NCBI RefSeq assembly: GCF_030532265.1
Contig: NZ_JAUNLM010000019.1
Coordinates: 1 to 36,357, forward strand
Direction of reading: 5' to 3'
From: Clostridium sp.
GTDB taxonomy: Bacteria; Bacillota; Clostridia; Clostridiales; Clostridiaceae
Length of the DNA: 36,357 nucleotides
Shown here: piece after piece, positions 19,629 through 27,010 of the stretch
Layout of the letters: each line of letters starts with the position of its first letter
How positions within the stretch are numbered: position 1 is the stretch's first letter
Notes under the pieces: generated by a model
Databases searched by the model: none
What the model saw: the letters and a program-made list of their open reading frames with translations, nothing else
Told to the model about the DNA's origin: nothing
Position numbers and translations under genes: made by a program

Positions 19629-19675
19629 AAAAAGCCTCCTTTTTTGAAATTATTTCCAAAGATGAGGCTTTTTAT
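19627..19675 (-). promoter_or_regulatory. Hairpin burying the yyaC ribosome-binding site; also a terminator for the upstream gene
   Basis: On the minus strand ATAAAAAGCCTC (19675-19664) read from the end of the upstream gene pairs perfectly over 12 bp with GAGGCTTTTTAT (19638-19627). The loop is 25 bases. The right arm holds four bases of the yyaC GGAGG and the first two bases of its ATG, and its five-T run makes the fold resemble an intrinsic terminator. Read-through RNA from the cysteine-desulfurase-like gene would therefore hide the yyaC start. The pairing is seen; the control is inferred. Confidence 0.65.
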
Positions 19676-19684
19676 TCTTACATT

Positions 19685-20836
19685 TTATAATTCTTTATGA
19701 GCTTTTTCTAAAATAGATATTGTGTAATCTATTTCTTCATCTGTATTGAAATAGGAAATGCTGAGTCTTACAGTTCCTTCTGGAAAAGTGCCTATAGTTT
19801 TATGACACATAGGTGCACAATGAAGTCCAGATCTATTACTTATACCATTTGATTCTAAGTAAAATGATAGTTCTGATGTTTCAACTCCATCTAAATTAAA
19901 AGATATTGAAGTAGTTGAATTTTCTCCACTAATATCTCCATAAACTTTATACCTTTCCATTGAACTTATTGATTTAATTAATTTTTTATATAATTTTTTA
20001 TTTTTGTTTTTTATATTTTCTATTCCAACGTTATTTATAAATTCTATTCCGTTAGATAGACCAACTATCCCAGGAATATTTAAAGTGCCACATTCAAATT
20101 TATCAGGCATAAAATTAGGTTGATGTATTTCATGAGATAAGCTTCCAGTACCACCTTCTAACAATGGTGTACATATTTCATTTAATTTATCATCTATGAT
20201 AAATCCACCTATCCCTTGTGGTCCAAATAAACTTTTATGACCAGTAAAAGCTAATGCATTAGCTCCTATATCATAAAAATCAATAGGTACTGTTCCTGCC
20301 GATTGAGCTGTATCTATTATGAAGAATATATTATTTTTTTTGCATATTTCTCCGATTTCTTTAATTGGTTGAATAGTACCAATTACATTAGAAGCATGTG
20401 TAATTATTACTAGCTTTGTATTTTTTTTTATTAAATTTTCTATATCTTTAGGATTTATAAAACCATCAAAGCTTGCCTTAACAAAATCAACTTCAACATC
20501 AAGTTTTTCTTTACATGAAATTATAGGTCTGATTACAGAATTATGTTCTAATGATGAAGTTATTACATGATCACCTTTACGTAATATTCCTTTTATAAGG
20601 ATGTTTAAAGACATAGTTATGTTATTTGTAAAAACTACATTTTCAAATTTATCATAGTTAAAAAATTTGGCTATTCTTTCTCTTGCTAAGAATATTTCTC
20701 TATTGCTTTCTAATGCATTTGAATGATTTGATCTGTTAGCATTTCCACCTATATTTACTAAGTAATTATAAATTGAATCGCTCACAACCTTAGGTTTAGG
20801 AAAGGTTGTGCTAGCATTGTCTAAATAAACTTTCAT
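19685..20836 (-). CDS. Cysteine desulfurase-like aminotransferase class V protein
   Basis: PLP-dependent enzyme of 383 residues in the cysteine desulfurase/selenocysteine lyase superfamily. It starts MKVYLDNASTTFPKP. Visible are the PLP lysine Lys201 (FTGHKSLFGPQG), His98 (LEHNS), Asp175 (IIDTAQSAG) and the catalytic-loop Cys340 (RSGLHCAPMCH), then GTFPEGTVRLS. It resembles the family named after Enterococcus faecalis EF2568 rather than IscS or housekeeping SufS. No iscU or suf genes are nearby. It lies 16 bp after the LysE-type exporter and is probably co-transcribed. The substrate (cysteine or selenocysteine) cannot be decided from sequence. Confidence 0.85.
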   Translation of the reverse strand: MKVYLDNASTTFPKPKVVSDSIYNYLVNIGGNANRSNHSNALESNREIFLARERIAKFFNYDKFENVVFTNNITMSLNILIKGILRKGDHVITSSLEHNSVIRPIISCKEKLDVEVDFVKASFDGFINPKDIENLIKKNTKLVIITHASNVIGTIQPIKEIGEICKKNNIFFIIDTAQSAGTVPIDFYDIGANALAFTGHKSLFGPQGIGGFIIDDKLNEICTPLLEGGTGSLSHEIHQPNFMPDKFECGTLNIPGIVGLSNGIEFINNVGIENIKNKNKKLYKKLIKSISSMERYKVYGDISGENSTTSISFNLDGVETSELSFYLESNGISNRSGLHCAPMCHKTIGTFPEGTVRLSISYFNTDEEIDYTISILEKAHKEL

Positions 20837-20852
20837 ATTCTTACACCTTCTT

Positions 20853-21491
20853 CTATAATATTACATATATTCCATAAATAACAAAAATAATACCGATAAT
20901 ATACAAAACATAAGTCAATAAATTTGATGCTGTTTTATTAATATCTTTTTTTAATAATTTAAGTCCTTTTGAAGCTAGAATATTTAATACAATTAACCAG
21001 GACATGCTTCCAATAATCATAAATAATAAAGATATACAAAAAAATAAATAACCATAACTTTTCCAAACTGCTGCAACAGTTCCACTAAAAGCTATCCAAA
21101 AAGAAAAAGTTAATGGATTAATAAGTGTAATTATAAATCCAGACATGAACCCTTTTGATTTATTTGAATTTACAAATTTAGTTGAAACTTTATTAGCAGA
21201 AGTTTTATTTTTTTTTGAAAATTTAGCAAATATAATTAATACTATTCCAGAAATAATCCAAAATAAACCTTTAGAAAATTTGTTGTTATTTACCATACTA
21301 AATAATCCTAAATTTATTACTAGTAAATATGTATAATCAGCAACTAATGCACCCATAGATACTTTAAATCCACTCCAAAAGCCTTTGCTTAATGATCTGT
21401 TTACGGCCTCTAGCCCAGCAGGGCCAATAGGTATAGATGCAAAAAGTCCCGATAAAAAACCTATAAAAGGCGCTTTTATAATAGGCATCAT
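20853..21491 (-). CDS. LysE/RhtB-family amino-acid exporter
   Basis: A 212-residue integral membrane protein with about six predicted helices. The family signature appears near the N-terminus, GFLSGLFASIPIGPAGLEAVNRSL, with the conserved Pro-Gly-Pro-like IPIGP, and ITLINPLTFSFWIAFSG forms the second half-repeat. The family exports amino acids such as lysine, threonine, homoserine or cysteine derivatives. Which one here is unknown. AAGGAG lies six to seven bases before the ATG. It leads a minus-strand unit with the cysteine-desulfurase-like gene, so a sulfur amino acid is a reasonable guess only. Confidence 0.85.
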   Translation of the reverse strand: MMPIIKAPFIGFLSGLFASIPIGPAGLEAVNRSLSKGFWSGFKVSMGALVADYTYLLVINLGLFSMVNNNKFSKGLFWIISGIVLIIFAKFSKKNKTSANKVSTKFVNSNKSKGFMSGFIITLINPLTFSFWIAFSGTVAAVWKSYGYLFFCISLLFMIIGSMSWLIVLNILASKGLKLLKKDINKTASNLLTYVLYIIGIIFVIYGIYVIL

Positions 21492-21505
21492 AACAATCTC
21501 CTTCT

Positions 21506-21523
21506 ATACATAAAGTTATGTAT
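21506..21523. promoter_or_regulatory. 18-bp operator-like dyad upstream of the LysE-type gene
   Basis: Perfect inverted repeat ATACATAA-AG-TTATGTAT (8-2-8) located between the predicted -10 element and the ribosome-binding site of the minus-strand unit, overlapping the -10 element by two bases. The position suits a repressor. No matching regulator gene is in the window. Confidence 0.5.
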
Positions 21524-21550
21524 TTTATTATAAAACAAATATTAATACAA
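21522..21550 (-). promoter_or_regulatory. Promoter of the LysE-type and cysteine-desulfurase-like unit
   Basis: On the minus strand TTGTAT (21550-21545), 17-bp spacer, TAAAAT (21527-21522), about 30 bp before the start codon. It runs divergently to the DUF3343 gene. Confidence 0.6.
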
Positions 21551-21585
21551 TTCATTAAATTTGAATAAAAAGAGTATTATATTTC

Positions 21586-21613
21586 TTTATAAAATTTTTA
21601 AAATATATATAAT
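21586..21613 (+). promoter_or_regulatory. Candidate promoter of the DUF3343-mscS unit
   Basis: TTTATA (21586-21591), 16-bp spacer, TATAAT (21608-21613). The -10 is perfect but the -35 is weak, so this is a tentative call in very AT-rich DNA. Confidence 0.4.
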
Positions 21614-21645
21614 ATAGTTAGAATACATTTTAGAAGGAGAGAATT

Positions 21646-21879
21646 ATGAAATATTATATAGTAGTATTTAAGAATACACATGATGCAATGGCTGGAGAAA
21701 AATATTTAAAGGAAAAGGGCTATAATTTTAGGATAATGCCAACACCTACTTTAATAACTCAAAGTTGTGGGATTTGTGTTAGATTTGAGGATGGAATAAA
21801 TATTGAACAGGTAAAAAGTGAAAATTTTGAATATAAAAATGTATATTGTAAAGATGAAGATGGATATAAAGAAATGTAA
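21646..21879 (+). CDS. DUF3343 protein, putative Se/S carrier-like
   Basis: A 77-residue protein, MKYYIVVFKNTHDAMAGEKYL, matching the DUF3343 pattern: an N-terminal strand, a helix, then TPTLITQSCGICVRF with Cys41 and Cys44, plus Cys68 near the end. The family has been proposed to carry sulfur or selenium. The conserved cysteine pair is consistent with that, but no activity is proven. AGAAGGAGAG precedes the ATG. It is divergent from the cysteine-desulfurase-like gene, which makes a shared role worth considering, and is 25 bp before mscS. Confidence 0.82.
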   Translation: MKYYIVVFKNTHDAMAGEKYLKEKGYNFRIMPTPTLITQSCGICVRFEDGINIEQVKSENFEYKNVYCKDEDGYKEM

Positions 21880-21904
21880 TTAAAACTTTAGGGAGAGTGG
21901 AGAG

Positions 21905-22777
21905 ATGAAAAATTTTCTTTTTGATTCATCTGTTTGGACAGAAAAATTTTATAAGGTTGCTATTGAAACATTAGATTATGTAGTATCAAAAGGTATTAAA
22001 ATTATTATTGTAGTATTTTTAATGTTTATATGTATAAAGATAGGAAATAGAGCAATAAAAAAATTTGTTGATAGACAAGTTAATAATCAAAATTCTAGAT
22101 TATCAATTAATCCTCAAAAAGCAATTACTGTTGGTGCTGTAATGCATAGTATATTAAAATATGCAGTGTATTTTATAGGACTTGCGATAATATTATCAGA
22201 TATATTTAAGGGCGTATCATTAACTGTAGCTAGTATTGGTGGTTTTGCATTAGGTTTTGGTGCACAAAGCTTAGTACAAGATATAATAAATGGATTTTTT
22301 ATATTGTTTGAGGATCAATATGGAGTAGGGGATTATGTTACTATAGGAAATTTTGAGGGAATAATAGATAGTATAGGAATAAGAACAACTATATTAAAGG
22401 ATTTTAATGGTGACTTGCATTTAATACCTAATGGAACAATAAAAGAAGTTACAAATCATTCAAGAAATAATATTAGGTTTATTGTCGATGTATCAATAGC
22501 TTATGAGCAAGATATTGATAATGCGCTAAGTGTAATAAGAGAAACTTGTGATAAGTTTCAAGAAAAGTATAAAGATGATGTTCCAAATCCTATTGATATA
22601 TGGGGAGTAACTGCACTTGGAGCATCAGGAGTTAATATAAGAGTCGTTGGTTTTAGTAAACCAATGAAGCAATGGGCTATGGAAAGAGAGCTTAGAAAAG
22701 AAATAAAAGAAGCGTTAGATAAGGCAAAAATAGAGATTCCTTATAATAAAACAGAAATAATAGTTAAAAATGAGTAA
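21905..22777 (+). CDS. mscS: Small-conductance mechanosensitive channel (MscS family)
   Basis: A 290-residue channel that releases solutes on hypo-osmotic shock. Three membrane segments are visible at about 28-48, 78-98 and the pore-lining TM3 near 104-130 (TVASIGGFALGFGAQSLVQD), with the Ala/Gly packing typical of MscS. The cytoplasmic beta domain then begins GVGDYVTIGNFEGIIDSIGIRTT, followed by NGTIKEVTNHS. The C-terminal domain ends KIEIPYNKTEIIV. The family is common in this location beside rpsF in clostridia. GGGAGAG lies before the ATG. It could also be called YkuT/YggB-like. Confidence 0.92.
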   Translation: MKNFLFDSSVWTEKFYKVAIETLDYVVSKGIKIIIVVFLMFICIKIGNRAIKKFVDRQVNNQNSRLSINPQKAITVGAVMHSILKYAVYFIGLAIILSDIFKGVSLTVASIGGFALGFGAQSLVQDIINGFFILFEDQYGVGDYVTIGNFEGIIDSIGIRTTILKDFNGDLHLIPNGTIKEVTNHSRNNIRFIVDVSIAYEQDIDNALSVIRETCDKFQEKYKDDVPNPIDIWGVTALGASGVNIRVVGFSKPMKQWAMERELRKEIKEALDKAKIEIPYNKTEIIVKNE

Positions 22778-22814
22778 TAATAAATTTTTAAATTTATAGA
22801 ATGGAGGAATATAA

Positions 22815-23009
22815 TTGGTAGAAAATTTTAATTTAGGCGATATAGTTGAAATGAAAAAACAGCATCCTTGTGGAGAGAAAAATTTTGAAATAACAAGAAT
22901 TGGTGCAGATATAAAGATAAAATGTGTCGGTTGTGGAAGAATTATCATGATACCAAGAAGTAAATTCCAAAAAGGTGCAAAAAAAATAGTTCATAAGGCA
23001 GAAAATTAA
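22815..23009 (+). CDS. DUF951 domain protein
   Basis: A 64-residue protein of the small DUF951 family, nearly always upstream of ychF or rpsF in Firmicutes. Its pattern is FNLGDIVEMKKQHPCGEKNFEITRIGADIKIKCVGCGRIIMIPRSKFQK. The cysteines in HPCG and CVGCG resemble a zinc-binding or rubredoxin-like knuckle, an inference. The start is TTG at 22815 with GGAGG seven bases upstream; no in-frame ATG near the N-terminus would preserve the conserved GD motif. Function unknown. Confidence 0.85.
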   Translation: MVENFNLGDIVEMKKQHPCGEKNFEITRIGADIKIKCVGCGRIIMIPRSKFQKGAKKIVHKAEN

Positions 23010-23018
23010 CAAAAGTTC

Positions 23019-23047
23019 TTGAAAAAGTAAAATTATAATGATAGAAT
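23019..23047 (+). promoter_or_regulatory. Promoter of the rpsF-ssb-rpsR operon
   Basis: TTGAAA (23019-23024), 17-bp spacer, TAGAAT (23042-23047). Transcription would begin a few bases before the structured rpsF leader. Confidence 0.6.
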
Positions 23048-23060
23048 TATAAATTGTAAT

Positions 23061-23096
23061 CCCTGCTGTGCAAAGCACAGCCGTTAGTCCGAGGGG
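23061..23096 (+). promoter_or_regulatory. rpsF leader hairpin, probable S6:S18 binding motif
   Basis: Stem GCTGTGC (23065-23071) and GCACAGC (23075-23081) with loop AAA. Outer bases CCCT (23061-23064) can pair with AGGG (23092-23095). The asymmetric 3' bulge between the two stems contains CCG (near 23081-23083 and again 23089-23091). A CCG-bulge hairpin ahead of rpsF is the described target of the S6:S18 complex, which represses its own operon. This one ends in the rpsF Shine-Dalgarno, so binding would block it. Confidence 0.7.
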
Positions 23097-23110
23097 AGGA
23101 GGTGAAAATG

Positions 23111-23398
23111 ATGAGAAAGTACGAAACTATATTCATACAACACCCATCACTTGACGAAGAGGCTGTTAAAGCTAACATCGAAAAGTTTAAAGGTGTAATA
23201 GAAAATGGTGGAGGAACTGTAGAAAACGTTGATGTTTGGGGTAAGAGAAAGCTTGCTTACGAAATCTCAAAAGTTAGCGAAGGATACTACACATTAGTAG
23301 AATTTACAGCAAACCCAGAATTACCAAGAGAATTAGAAAGAGTATTCAGAATTACTGATGGTCTTATAAGACACATCGTAGTAAGTAAGGAAGCGTAA
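23111..23398 (+). CDS. rpsF: 30S ribosomal protein S6
   Basis: A 95-residue structural protein of the small subunit platform that pairs with S18. The start at 23111 gives MRKYETIFIQHPSLDEEAVKANIEKF, the normal N-terminus, with AGGAGG eight bases upstream; GTG 23102 and ATG 23108 would add MKM or M. Family motifs NVDVWGKRKLAYEISKVSEGYYTLVEF and RVFRITDGLIRHIVV are complete. It is followed by ssb after 16 bp. Codon choice has more C-ending codons than neighbours, fitting high expression. Confidence 0.97.
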   Translation: MRKYETIFIQHPSLDEEAVKANIEKFKGVIENGGGTVENVDVWGKRKLAYEISKVSEGYYTLVEFTANPELPRELERVFRITDGLIRHIVVSKEA

Positions 23399-23414
23399 GA
23401 GAGGTGATATTGTA

Positions 23415-23855
23415 ATGAACAAAGTTATACTTTTAGGTAGACTTACAAAAGATCCTGAATTAAGATTTGCAGCAGGAAGTGGTAATGCAGTTACTAGATT
23501 TTCAGTTGCAGTTACAAGACAATTCAAGAGAGATGAGGCTGACTTTATCAATTGCGTAGCATTTGGAAAGCAAGCTGAGACAATAGCACAATATCTTACA
23601 AAAGGTAGCCAAATCGCAATTACTGGAAACATCAGAACTGGTAGTTACGATGCACAAGACGGTTCAAAGAGATACACTACTGATGTAGTTGTAGAAAGCT
23701 TTGAATTTGTTGGTGGTAAGAGTGGCAACAACGCTGGATCATTTAATAATGATTTTGGCGGAAATAATTCTGATTATTCAAAGCCAACAAACGATCCGTT
23801 TGGTGGTTTCGATGATGACATGACTCCTGTTGATGACGGAGATATGCCATTTTAG
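23415..23855 (+). CDS. ssb: Single-stranded DNA-binding protein
   Basis: A 146-residue OB-fold protein that coats single-stranded DNA at replication forks. It starts MNKVILLGRLTKDPELRF. The OB core has FSVAVTRQF, DFINCVAFGKQAETIAQYLTKGSQIAITGNI and TDVVVESFEFV. A Gly/Asn/Asp-rich linker follows, and it ends in the acidic tip DDGDMPF that binds partner proteins. GAGAGGTGAT is upstream. The rpsF-ssb-rpsR arrangement is universal in Firmicutes and expression is shared through the S6:S18 leader. Confidence 0.98.
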   Translation: MNKVILLGRLTKDPELRFAAGSGNAVTRFSVAVTRQFKRDEADFINCVAFGKQAETIAQYLTKGSQIAITGNIRTGSYDAQDGSKRYTTDVVVESFEFVGGKSGNNAGSFNNDFGGNNSDYSKPTNDPFGGFDDDMTPVDDGDMPF

Positions 23856-23883
23856 AGATTTTCAAGGTAAGGAGGTTTAAGTG

Positions 23884-24129
23884 ATGAGAGAAAACAACAG
23901 AAGATCTGGTAGAATGAGAAGATCTAAGAGAAAAGTTTGTGCTTTTTGTGTAGAAAAAGCTGAATCAATAGATTACAAAGATGTAGCTAAGTTAAGAAAG
24001 TATGTAACTGAAAGAGGAAAGATACTTCCAAGAAGAATTTCAGGAACATGTGCTAAGCACCAAAGACAATTAACTACTGCAATCAAGAGATCAAGAAACA
24101 TAGCATTATTACCATTCACAACTGAATAG
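23884..24129 (+). CDS. rpsR: 30S ribosomal protein S18
   Basis: An 81-residue basic protein, [21 protein letters not shown], with the core [43 protein letters not shown]. Three Cys residues (CAFC, GTC) together with a His match the zinc-containing form of S18. AAGGAGG is eight bases before the ATG; GTG at 23881 would add one Met and is less likely. It ends the operon at a strong terminator. Confidence 0.97.
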   Translation: MRENNRRSGRMRRSKRKVCAFCVEKAESIDYKDVAKLRKYVTERGKILPRRISGTCAKHQRQLTTAIKRSRNIALLPFTTE

Positions 24130-24138
24130 TAGTAATTA

Positions 24139-24180
24139 AAGAGTACTACAGAATTTGTATTTCTGTAGTACTCTTATTTT
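24139..24180 (+). terminator. Terminator of the rpsF operon
   Basis: 15-bp perfect stem AAGAGTACTACAGAA and TTCTGTAGTACTCTT with a seven-base loop and a T-rich tail, 10 bp after rpsR. Confidence 0.93.
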
Positions 24181-24201
24181 TTGCAAAAAATTATCAGCTT
24201 C

Positions 24202-24230
24202 TTGCATTAGTAATAGAAAAAAATTAAAAT
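24202..24230 (+). promoter_or_regulatory. Promoter of the mazG-like-gdpP-rplI-lonC operon
   Basis: TTGCAT (24202-24207), 17-bp spacer, TAAAAT (24225-24230), between the rpsR terminator and the GTG start of the MazG-like gene. Confidence 0.6.
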
Positions 24231-24262
24231 ATACATACAGGGTATTTGTGGGAGGGGTATTT

Positions 24263-24583
24263 GTGAGAAAGAGAGATTTAAATATTATGAGAAATGTAAA
24301 AATCATAGATAATCTAAAGGCTCAATTAATAAGGGTTATAGGTGATTTTTATACATTATTAACTAGAGGTAGTAATGTAGCTGAAGAAGCTATTGTTGAA
24401 TGTATAGCAGGAGCTATAATAATCTTATATGTATTAGGAGAAAAACTAGGATATTCTCTACCTGAGATAGATCATGAGATGAAAAAGAAGCTTGATTTTG
24501 GGATAAGATCAGAAGATGAAGTTGAAAAAGAAGGAAAGAGCTTGAGTAAACTTAAGGAGTATATTTCAAACAGAAGAGACTAA
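24263..24583 (+). CDS. MazG-like family protein
   Basis: A 106-residue mainly helical protein similar to clostridial MazG-like proteins. The core DNLKAQLIRVIGDFYTLLTRGSNVAEEAIVECIAGAIIILYVLGEKLG has the acidic EEAIVE pattern reminiscent of the all-alpha NTP pyrophosphohydrolase metal site, though the full ExxE...ExxD set is not clear, so activity is uncertain. I chose GTG 24263 because GGGAGGGG lies eight bases before it. Longer in-frame readings would begin inside the rpsR terminator. It is 21 bp before gdpP and probably co-transcribed with it. Confidence 0.75.
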   Translation: MRKRDLNIMRNVKIIDNLKAQLIRVIGDFYTLLTRGSNVAEEAIVECIAGAIIILYVLGEKLGYSLPEIDHEMKKKLDFGIRSEDEVEKEGKSLSKLKEYISNRRD

Positions 24584-24604
24584 TAATTAAATAGGAGGAG
24601 TTTT

Positions 24605-26548
24605 ATGAATATAGATAAATTATTGAAAAAACTCATAAAGCCCGTAGGATTAATTTTATCTTCTGTAATATTCTTTTTATTAGGATATAGTCAAATTGGA
24701 TTATTGATAGCAATAATATATTTTATAGATAATTTTTATCAGTTAAATAATTATTGGAAGAAGGAAGAGGATATAAATCAATTTACTAAAGAAATAAATG
24801 AAGCTGTTAAGGATACTGTAGAAAATACAATATTACCAATAGCTTTAATAGACGATAAGGGTATTATAGAATGGCATAATAATGTATTTAATGAGTTAGA
24901 TGATCGAAGAAGTTTTCTAGGAGAAAATATACTTGGTATAGCAAGAGGATTAAAGTTAAGTGATATATTAGATTCTGATAAAGGATTGCATCAAAAACTA
25001 AAATTAAATAGTAAACTTTATGATGTTTATAGTAAGAAGATATTTAGAAAAGATAAACAATTATATTTAATTTATTTTAATGATATAAGTGAGCTTATAG
25101 GATTAGATGCAACAAGAGAAAGCGTAGTATTAATAGAAGTAGACAATTTTACTGAAGTTTTAGATTCAACAATTGAGTCAGATAAGCCTTTAGTTATTGC
25201 AGAAATTGATAGAGAATTAAGTAGCTATGCTCATAAACTTGAAGCTATGATAAAGAAATATCAGACTAATAAATATATACTATCAATTCAGGATAAATAT
25301 ATTGATGAGGAAATAAGTAATAATTTTAATATATTAGATAAAATATCTAATATAAATAAAGGAAATAAAATAGAAGTAACATTAAGTGTGGGAGTTGGAA
25401 GAGGTGGTATATCACCATTAGAAAACTATAAGTATGCTTCTATAGGAAAAGAGTTAGCTTTAGGAAGAGGCGGAGATCAAGTTGTTGTAAAGAGTCCAGA
25501 TAGTGTAAAAATATTTGGGGGAAATAGCAAGGAGATAGAAAAGAGGACTAAAGTTAGAGCTAGAGTTGTTTCTCATGCATTAAAAGAACTTATATATGAA
25601 AGTAATAAGATATTTATATTAGGACATAAAAATTTTGATATGGATTGTTTAGGTGCTGCTGTAGGTATGGCAAGTGCTGTAAGACAACTTGGTAAATCAT
25701 GTAATATAATATTAGATGATAGCAATAAAGATGCAGTAGAATATTATTTGAAACAATTGCAAGTAGATGGAAAGTATGCTAATCTATTTGAAACATCAGA
25801 AGAAGCTAAGAAAGAAGTAACTGATGAATCATTACTGATAATTGTAGATGTACACAATAGAAACTATGTTGATAATTTAGATCTTATAGAAAATTCAAAA
25901 AGAAAAGTTATAATAGATCATCATAGAAGAAGTGCAGATATAATAGGAGATACTTTACTAAATTATATAGAAGTTTATGCATCATCAACATGTGAAATGG
26001 TAACAGAAATTATACAATATATGATTGAAAATGTAACTTTAAATAAATTAGAAGCCGAAGGTCTTTTAGCAGGTATTTATATGGATACAAAGGGATTTGC
26101 TTTTAAAACAGGAGTAAGAACCTTTGATGCAGCATCATTTCTTAGAAAAATGGGGGCTGAAACTACAGAAGTTAAAAAGATGTTTACTGATAATTTAGAA
26201 GATTTTATACAAATAGCTGATATAATTAAATCAGCAAAGATAGAAGATAATATTGCTATATCAGTATGTCCTGCAAATGTTAAGGATACAGTAATGATTG
26301 CAAAATCAGCAGATGATTTGTTAAATATATCAGGCGTTTTAGCTAGTTTTGTTTTAGCAAATATTGATGGCCACACTTATATTAGTGCTAGATCTATTGG
26401 TGATATAAATGTTCAAATAGTTTTAGAAGCTTTAGGTGGTGGAGGTCATATGAATATGGCTGGTACTAAGATGCCAAATAAAACAATAGATGATGCCTTA
26501 ATTGAATTAAATGAGGCAATTACAAAATACTTAAGGGTGGGTGAATAA
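24605..26548 (+). CDS. gdpP: Cyclic-di-AMP phosphodiesterase GdpP
   Basis: A 647-residue membrane-anchored enzyme that cleaves c-di-AMP and so affects osmotic balance and beta-lactam tolerance. Two N-terminal helices (about 13-30 and 31-46) are followed by a PAS-like domain (about 70-155). A degenerate GGDEF domain (about 170-300) ends near SVGVGRGG. The DHH domain has [13 protein letters not shown] at about 339, [13 protein letters not shown] and DHHRR at about 437. DHHA1 carries [11 protein letters not shown] near 610. GGAGG precedes the ATG. rplI follows after one base. Confidence 0.96.
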   Translation: MNIDKLLKKLIKPVGLILSSVIFFLLGYSQIGLLIAIIYFIDNFYQLNNYWKKEEDINQFTKEINEAVKDTVENTILPIALIDDKGIIEWHNNVFNELDDRRSFLGENILGIARGLKLSDILDSDKGLHQKLKLNSKLYDVYSKKIFRKDKQLYLIYFNDISELIGLDATRESVVLIEVDNFTEVLDSTIESDKPLVIAEIDRELSSYAHKLEAMIKKYQTNKYILSIQDKYIDEEISNNFNILDKISNINKGNKIEVTLSVGVGRGGISPLENYKYASIGKELALGRGGDQVVVKSPDSVKIFGGNSKEIEKRTKVRARVVSHALKELIYESNKIFILGHKNFDMDCLGAAVGMASAVRQLGKSCNIILDDSNKDAVEYYLKQLQVDGKYANLFETSEEAKKEVTDESLLIIVDVHNRNYVDNLDLIENSKRKVIIDHHRRSADIIGDTLLNYIEVYASSTCEMVTEIIQYMIENVTLNKLEAEGLLAGIYMDTKGFAFKTGVRTFDAASFLRKMGAETTEVKKMFTDNLEDFIQIADIIKSAKIEDNIAISVCPANVKDTVMIAKSADDLLNISGVLASFVLANIDGHTYISARSIGDINVQIVLEALGGGGHMNMAGTKMPNKTIDDALIELNEAITKYLRVGE

Positions 26549-26549
26549 C

Positions 26550-26996
26550 ATGAAAGTAATTTTATTAAAGGATGTTAAAAGTTTAGGAAAAAAAGGTGAT
26601 GTTGTAAATACATCAGATGGATATGCAAGAAATTTCTTATTTCCAAAGAAGCTTGCAGAAGAAGCTACAAATAATAATTTACACATCTTAAATAATAAGA
26701 AAGAAAATGAAAGAAAGCAAAAGCTTGCAGAACTTGAAGCAGCTCAAAAATTAGCAGGAGAATTAAAAGGAAAAGAAATAAAAATAACTGCTAAAACAGG
26801 AGATAATGGTAAGTTATTTGGAGCTATAACAAGCAAAGATGTAGCTACAAAGATAAAAGAAAATTATAAAGTTGAGATTGATAAGAAAAAGATTGTTATG
26901 GAAACAATAAAGGTAGCTGGAGGATATGATATAGAAGTTAAATTATATCCAGAAGTATCAACAAAAATGAAGGTTATTATTGTTCCACAAGCTTAA
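26550..26996 (+). CDS. rplI: 50S ribosomal protein L9
   Basis: 148 residues, the usual length, starting [36 protein letters not shown], the N-terminal rRNA-binding domain. The long connecting helix ([21 protein letters not shown]) and C-terminal domain ([17 protein letters not shown]) are clear. The start at 26550 fits the family; the GTG at 26541 would add MNN. Its ribosome-binding site AAGGGTGGGTG is inside the last codons of gdpP, so translation of the two is probably coupled. Confidence 0.97.
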   Translation: MKVILLKDVKSLGKKGDVVNTSDGYARNFLFPKKLAEEATNNNLHILNNKKENERKQKLAELEAAQKLAGELKGKEIKITAKTGDNGKLFGAITSKDVATKIKENYKVEIDKKKIVMETIKVAGGYDIEVKLYPEVSTKMKVIIVPQA

Positions 26997-27010
26997 GGAG
27001 GAATAGTATT

